The notes beneath the pieces are model-generated. The model made no database searches. It was not told the origin of the DNA and saw only the letters and a list, made by a program, of their open reading frames with translations. Positions 27,267 through 32,320 of a stretch of DNA of 32,320 nucleotides are shown in pieces. The translations under genes were made by a program, and so were the position numbers. Positions within the stretch are counted from its first letter, which is position 1. Each line of letters begins with the position of its first letter. This DNA comes from an uncultured Oscillospiraceae bacterium (lineage in GTDB: Bacteria; Bacillota; Clostridia; Oscillospirales; Oscillospiraceae), in assembly GCA_947632365.1 (NCBI GenBank), contig CANROZ010000007.1:1-32320 (forward strand), read 5' to 3'.

Positions 27267-27471
27267 GACAATAAAGGCAGGACGTGAGGCGCTCGCAACA
27301 CCCCACGTCCCTATGCAGGAGAAGCCCCTCCCACACAGCAGATCACTGCGCCGTGCTCATTATAACCGTTCCCCTTAGGTTTTACAAGGGGTCTGCGGAT
27401 GTTCTGAGCCGACAGATGCAGCCTTCACGCAGTGTTAGGATGCGCAGACACCCTGCGCCGCTTTCATTGTC
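27267..27471 (+). ncRNA. Structured RNA element B (unassigned family), 5' of the lipoprotein gene
   Basis: Homologous to element A; starts close to the predicted TSS; closing stem GACAAT/ATTGTC plus AAAG/CTTT; hairpins GGACGTG...CACGTCC, GGAG-N6-CTCC, CCCCTT...AAGGGG; shared 3' CCCTGCGCCGC. Confidence 0.65.
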
Positions 27472-27557
27472 TTTGCGGGAGAGCCTGGGGGACACGGTCA
27501 TCCGGGCGGCGCCGCAAGAGAATATAGTTTTGGCCTGTCCAAGAAAGGAGACCGAAC

Positions 27558-30500
27558 ATGAAGAAGAAGCTCTATGTACTGCTGGCTCTGGTGCTGGCGC
27601 TGCTGACGCTGACCAGCTGCGCCACCAGTGCGGCCATCGAGATCCGGGAGGATATTGTCCCGCTGGCCGCCGAGCCTGAGGACGATGCGGCCGCGGCGGA
27701 GGCCGCTGCCAAGCAGGCTGCGGCAGAAGAGGCCGCCAAGCAGGCTGCGGCGGAAGCTGCTGCCCAGAAGGCCGCGGAAGAAGCCGCCGCTCAGAAGGCT
27801 GCGGAGGAAGCCGCCGCCCAGAAGGCCGCGGCGGAGGCCGCTGCCCAGCAGAAGGCCGCGGAACAAGTCACCGTGCCCGCTTCCGAGCCTGCCGCCGATA
27901 TGGGCGCCGCGGATGGCCCCAGCATGGATCCGGCGCCTGCCGGACCTACCGCGGAGACCAACGAGGTCCCGGCGGAGCCTGCGGAAGTCCCGGCAGAGCC
28001 CGCCGAGGAACCGACTGAGCCCACCGAGGCGCCCGCTGCGGACGAGGCCGAGGAGGACGACGTGGCGTCCATCGCCGGAGTGGGGGAGCCCCTGCCCATC
28101 GGCAATGATATGGAAGAGCCCGAGCCCACCGGGGCATCCGAGCAGTCTGATGAGCGCTACGTCACGATGGACTGCACCCGGGGCAGTGTGGAAGGTGTGA
28201 AGACCTTCATCACCACCCTGGTGAAAGGGAAACTGAAAACCGGCCACCAGCCGAAGTGCGATGGCTACACCTTCGCTGGCTGGTATACCGAGAAGGACGA
28301 GACCGACGCCTATACGACGATCCCTAAGGGTGCGACGAAGTATGAGGAAGACGGCAGCCAGGTCCCCGAGGGTGTGGATACCCTTTACGCCTACTGGAAC
28401 CCCGTCGCCACGCCGGCCCCTGTGGAGGTCACGCCAGACCCCGATAAGATGGTGGAGACTGACCCCACCCAGAACAACTACGCCCTCGGTGTCTGGCTGC
28501 ACGCATTCAACTCCAGCTTCAGCGGCGACAAGAGCAACCAGTCCTCCGTCTGGGTAGAGTTCGACAAGGGCACCAGAAATCTTCCCGAGAAGCTCCCCGA
28601 GGTCACATCCGCCAACGGCACGTTCAACGGCTGGTGGACCAAGGCCCCCACGGTGGAAGAAGTGAAGGACGAGGACGGCTTCTCCTACCGGAAGACCACG
28701 GCGACGAACGGCGAGCGGGTCGATGATGGCGACAGGACCGTCCCCGAGGGCGTCCAGGTCCTGTACCCGGCATTCAACTATGAAGTACCGAAGGACGACA
28801 CGGGCAAGTTCATCACCTTTAAGCTGAACTGGAACGGCATGTTCGGCAAGACCGGCGCTTTGCGCTGCACCCGCTCTTATAAAAATGGTGCAGCCCCCAA
28901 GTTCACCGCCCAGGACGCTCTTGTCTCCGGATTGAACTGGAACACAAAAGATAAGTTCGAGGGTGGCGTCACGTGGGACGGCCTGCAGAAGTACTGGAGT
29001 GAGACGACCTTTGACGGCTACACGTTCCTGGGCTGGTCCGAAGCCCCCCATGGGAGCGACAAGCTGATCAAGGGTGACTTCGAAGTCAAAGACGGCCAGA
29101 CCCTCTATGCCCAGTGGACCAAGGGCGAGGGGGAGACCAGCGACTTGTATAATCTGCCTGCCGATCCTGCCGCCGGCCCGCTGGATGGCGTGCGGATCAT
29201 GGGCAAAACGAGCAAGCTGGACACCGCCAATACCGGCAAAGTTCACGGCAAAGAAGGCGCGGCCTTCACTCTGGAACTGTTCTGCACCCCCGTCCGCGCC
29301 GAGGTGAATACTGTCACCTGGCACGTGGAGGTCCGCAAGGGCGGCAGTGATGAAAAGGATCTGAGCTTCGCGTTTGCCAAGCCCGAAACTTTTGATGTGA
29401 AGGCTGGTAACACCGTCAGCACCCAAGACGGTGGCATCCAGGCGAAGGCCGAAGGCCGTACCCTGACTCTCACCAGCAACGGCGTTACTTCTTATGGCGT
29501 GACCGTCACCGTCAAGGCTGTCGGTTCCAACGGCAAGGAGATATCCGGCAACGCTCCCGCGACGGTCAACTTCTACCACGATTGGAACGATTGGACGGTG
29601 ACGAAGGCGGCCACCGCCAAGGCAGAAGGGATCGAGACCCGCAGCTGCATGCTGTGCAGCACGAAGGAGACCAGGCCCATCGCCATGCTCTCGCCGACGG
29701 CTACCCCTGCGCCCACCGAGGCACCCAAGGTCAAGCTGGACCCCAACGGTGGCACCTTCCCCCTTGAGTACGACCAGAGAAAGACCTACATCGAGGTCGA
29801 GCTGGACGAGACGAGGAACCTGACGTTCAATGACGCCGAGAAGCGCGCCCCCCAGCGCAAGGGCTATACCTTCGAGGGCTGGTTCACAGAGAAGGCTGAC
29901 GGCCAAGGCAAAAAGGTCGAGATCGACACGCCTGTCCCCGAGAAGACGGAGACGCTCTATGCCCACTGGAAGAAAGAGACTCGCACCGTCCTCCTGCATG
30001 TGATCAACGGCAGCTTTGGCGGCACCTGGCAGGGCCAGGACGCGTCTACGGTCGACAAAGAGACCGGCATCAAGGTGACCCTGGATGGCGACATCCTCCC
30101 CCAGGAAGTGGACCAGATAACCCCCACCCGGAGCCACGGTACCTTTAAGGGCTGGTACACCGCTGCACCCAAGGAGGAGCTGAAGAGCGCCGACGACAAT
30201 TCCTATAAGTACTACGTCACCATCGAGGAGAACGGTGTGAAAGTCGCTCCCGGCACGGCAGTCCCCGAAGACATCGGCATCCTCTACGCCGTGTTCGATA
30301 ACAGTGGCGAGGTCACCGAGACCGACAAGAAAGTCAACATTTATCTGGACTATAACGGCATCAACGGCCTGTTCGGGCCCAGCATGACCCTGACCCGTAC
30401 CTACAGCAGCGCCGACAAGGGCTATAAGATCACCGGCAAGGACCTGCTGGTCATCGGCCTGAACTGGAGCGGTGTTGAACTCGGAGAAAACATCACTGAC

Positions 30501-32320
30501 GAGATCCTGACAAAACACTGGAACAGCCAGAAGTTCAACGACTACACCTTCCAGGGCTGGGCTACCACTGAGAAGGCCACGGTCCCCAACGTCAAGGTGG
30601 GCCAGGTCATCAAGAACGACCAGAGCATCTACGCCGTGTGGTCCAAGGACGGCGAGAACAGCCAGACCTTTGACCGCACCGACACATCCCGCGGCCCCGT
30701 GGAGAGCATGAACATCACAGGCGTGATCGGGAACCACTCCACTGGCTCCATGACCTGGTCCGCCCATGCCAAGAGCGGCAACGGCGACACGGTCCAGCTC
30801 ACCATCGCGACCAACCCCTCCCGCGCCACCTTTGAGGCTTTGACCTGGACGGTCAGCGACGGCAAGACCACCAAGGAGCTGGTGTTCCGGTCCGAGTCCG
30901 GCGAGGCTGTGGTGGAGACGGGCATCAAAAATGTGAAGATCACGGCCATAGGCCGGAACCTGACCATCCAATACACGGGCGATGGGCAGACGGCGGAAGG
31001 CGTCAATCTCACGGTCGATGTGAAGGCCACCAACGCAGATGGGGCCGTCAAGGCGGACAAGACGCCCGCTGAAAAGACCGTCAAGAACAGCGGCCTGGCC
31101 GCCACGGCTGCGTTTGCGCACCAGTTCACTGCCGAGGTCACAAAGCAGGCCACGACCTGCAAAGCGGACGGAACTGGGAATAATAAGACCGTGACCACGT
31201 ACAGATGCTCCTGCGGCTATTCCTACACGAAGGAGCTGACGCTGACCCACGTATATATCGGCGATAAGAGCATCGACGAGGGGTGGGTCCACCTCTCCGA
31301 GCCCAACTGCACTACCGACGGACAGTGGCAGCAGAAGTGCCTGCGCTGCGGCGAGGCGCGTGACGTGTTCGTCACCATCCCCGCCACCGGACACAGCTAC
31401 GGCGAGAAGCAAACCGAGGTCAAGGACGGTTACACCATCGTCAAGCAGGTGTGCGCCAAGTGCGGCGATGAGAAGGTCCTCAGCAGGACCCCTGTCGCCA
31501 CACCCGCGCCCACGGCGACGCCCGCTCCCGCGCCTACGGCGACGCCCAAGCCTGCGGCCCCGGTCCTGCCTCAGGGCAGCTCCGGTGTGGAGGGACCTGA
31601 CTTCGAGGGTTCCATGCCCACACCCAAGCCCACGACGGCGCCCACGCCCAAGCCTACCGCGGCGCCTACGCCGAAGCCCACGACGGCGCCTACGCCCAAG
31701 CCCACGACGGCGCCTACGCCGAAGCCTACGACGGCGCCTACGCCCAAGCCCACGACGGCGCCTACGCCGAAGCCCACGACGGCGCCTACGCCCAAGCCCA
31801 CGACGGCGCCTACACCGAAGCCTACGACGGCGCCCACGCCCGAGCCTGTGGGCAGCTGGCAGAACGTGAAAGGCGTCAAGAAATATCTGAAGCCTGACGG
31901 CACGGCGGCCATCGGCCTGACGAATATCGACGGCAAGACCTATTACTTCAACACCAAGGGCGCGATGCAGACCGGGTGGCAGACTCTCAGCGGGAAGAAG
32001 TATTACTTCGGCGCTGACGGTGCGATGCTCACTGGCGTGCAGAAACTGGGAGATCGGTATTATTACCTGGATCCGGCATCGAACGGCGCTATGCAGAAGA
32101 GCTGCTGGAAGACCGTGGGCGGCAAGACCTATTACTTCAAGGACAACGGACAGTCCGCCAAGAGCGGCTGGCTCACCCTCGGCAGCAATAAGTACTACTT
32201 CGCGAACAACGAAGTGCAAACGGGTCTGAAGAAGATCGGGGATCGATACTATTATCTGGACCCGGCGTCCAACGGCGCTATGCAGAAGAGCTGCTGGAAG
32301 ACCTTTGATGGCAAGACCTA
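27558..32320 (+). CDS. Large surface lipoprotein with InlB-type repeats, TPKPTTAP linker and cell-wall/glucan-binding repeats; truncated at window end
   Basis: RBS aaaggag before ATG 27558; MKKKLYVLLALVLALLTLTSC lipobox; Ala/Lys/Glu stalk; YTFAGWYTEKD, YTFLGWSEAP, YTFEGWFTEKADG repeats; C-terminal GWQTLSGKKYYFGADGAMLTG repeats. Absent from the ORF track because no stop occurs before 32320. Confidence 0.88.
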   Translation, partial: MKKKLYVLLALVLALLTLTSCATSAAIEIREDIVPLAAEPEDDAAAAEAAAKQAAAEEAAKQAAAEAAAQKAAEEAAAQKAAEEAAAQKAAAEAAAQQKAAEQVTVPASEPAADMGAADGPSMDPAPAGPTAETNEVPAEPAEVPAEPAEEPTEPTEAPAADEAEEDDVASIAGVGEPLPIGNDMEEPEPTGASEQSDERYVTMDCTRGSVEGVKTFITTLVKGKLKTGHQPKCDGYTFAGWYTEKDETDAYTTIPKGATKYEEDGSQVPEGVDTLYAYWNPVATPAPVEVTPDPDKMVETDPTQNNYALGVWLHAFNSSFSGDKSNQSSVWVEFDKGTRNLPEKLPEVTSANGTFNGWWTKAPTVEEVKDEDGFSYRKTTATNGERVDDGDRTVPEGVQVLYPAFNYEVPKDDTGKFITFKLNWNGMFGKTGALRCTRSYKNGAAPKFTAQDALVSGLNWNTKDKFEGGVTWDGLQKYWSETTFDGYTFLGWSEAPHGSDKLIKGDFEVKDGQTLYAQWTKGEGETSDLYNLPADPAAGPLDGVRIMGKTSKLDTANTGKVHGKEGAAFTLELFCTPVRAEVNTVTWHVEVRKGGSDEKDLSFAFAKPETFDVKAGNTVSTQDGGIQAKAEGRTLTLTSNGVTSYGVTVTVKAVGSNGKEISGNAPATVNFYHDWNDWTVTKAATAKAEGIETRSCMLCSTKETRPIAMLSPTATPAPTEAPKVKLDPNGGTFPLEYDQRKTYIEVELDETRNLTFNDAEKRAPQRKGYTFEGWFTEKADGQGKKVEIDTPVPEKTETLYAHWKKETRTVLLHVINGSFGGTWQGQDASTVDKETGIKVTLDGDILPQEVDQITPTRSHGTFKGWYTAAPKEELKSADDNSYKYYVTIEENGVKVAPGTAVPEDIGILYAVFDNSGEVTETDKKVNIYLDYNGINGLFGPSMTLTRTYSSADKGYKITGKDLLVIGLNWSGVELGENITDEILTKHWNSQKFNDYTFQGWATTEKATVPNVKVGQVIKNDQSIYAVWSKDGENSQTFDRTDTSRGPVESMNITGVIGNHSTGSMTWSAHAKSGNGDTVQLTIATNPSRATFEALTWTVSDGKTTKELVFRSESGEAVVETGIKNVKITAIGRNLTIQYTGDGQTAEGVNLTVDVKATNADGAVKADKTPAEKTVKNSGLAATAAFAHQFTAEVTKQATTCKADGTGNNKTVTTYRCSCGYSYTKELTLTHVYIGDKSIDEGWVHLSEPNCTTDGQWQQKCLRCGEARDVFVTIPATGHSYGEKQTEVKDGYTIVKQVCAKCGDEKVLSRTPVATPAPTATPAPAPTATPKPAAPVLPQGSSGVEGPDFEGSMPTPKPTTAPTPKPTAAPTPKPTTAPTPKPTTAPTPKPTTAPTPKPTTAPTPKPTTAPTPKPTTAPTPKPTTAPTPEPVGSWQNVKGVKKYLKPDGTAAIGLTNIDGKTYYFNTKGAMQTGWQTLSGKKYYFGADGAMLTGVQKLGDRYYYLDPASNGAMQKSCWKTVGGKTYYFKDNGQSAKSGWLTLGSNKYYFANNEVQTGLKKIGDRYYYLDPASNGAMQKSCWKTFDGKT
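31620..31835 (+). repeat. 24-bp tandem repeat encoding TPKPTTAP, 9 copies plus a partial
   Basis: Units of the form acgcccaagcccacgacggcgcct, with synonymous third-position variation, in frame in the lipoprotein. Confidence 0.95.
32052..32320 (+). repeat. 189-bp (63-aa) cell-wall-binding repeat unit; second copy cut by the window edge
   Basis: GDRYYYLDPASNGAMQKSCWKT occurs at 32052 and again at 32241. Confidence 0.85.

Noticed and set aside
19766-27471. Inverted homologous segments at 19.8-19.95 kb and 27.27-27.47 kb as ends of a composite transposon
   Set aside because: No transposase or integrase between them, no target-site duplication seen, ordinary housekeeping genes in between, and each copy has its own promoter-like boxes facing a gene.
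27267-27471. Assignment of the RNA elements to 6S RNA, SRP RNA, or cobalamin/glycine riboswitch
   Set aside because: A 3' CTGCGCCGC faintly recalls 6S RNA, but the strong 5' hairpin and multibranch layout do not fit. No B12 box or glycine-aptamer core was found. Left unassigned pending cmscan.
31620-31835. Possible CRISPR-like repeat array
   Set aside because: Contiguous 24-bp in-frame coding repeats without spacers; a protein linker.
27498-32219. 1573-aa minus-strand ORF
   Set aside because: Antisense to the lipoprotein with low-complexity arginine/glycine runs mirroring the + strand repeats; an artefact of GC-rich codon bias. The + strand ORF has RBS, signal peptide and recognisable domains.
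1-32320. tRNA, rRNA, CRISPR, phage structural or recognisable defence genes
   Set aside because: None recognised by eye on either strand.

Overview
GC-rich window that looks like a Firmicutes/Clostridia chromosome (inference from gene style, not a database match). Left part (about 0.9-13.1 kb) is a coherent locus: a radical-SAM anaerobic sulfatase-maturating enzyme, divergent from a YesM/YesN-like two-component system, then a NitT/TauT-type (SsuABC-like) ABC importer with one binding protein, two permeases and two ATPases, then two tandem Cys-type sulfatases that lack signal peptides. The two ATPases carry complementary motif losses, which predicts one degenerate and one canonical ATP site. 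The middle and right parts hold a patatin-like phospholipase, a Lar-like zinc-ribbon protein, a PfkB sugar kinase, an MsmK/UgpC-type ATPase with a hairpin-rich leader, a metallophosphoesterase, an acyl-CoA ligase, alanine dehydrogenase, an SdpI-like membrane protein, a DUF362 protein, an FAD oxidoreductase, a HemZ-like radical SAM protein, a uridine-kinase-like protein, and a large lipoprotein truncated at the window edge. The best candidate for something undescribed is a pair of homologous structured RNA elements of about 185-205 nt, one 5' of the acyl-CoA ligase (minus strand) and one 5' of the lipoprotein (plus strand). Both have promoter-like boxes, conserved hairpins with a variable loop, and differing terminal stems that both still pair. 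All calls are by eye; no searches or folding programs were run.
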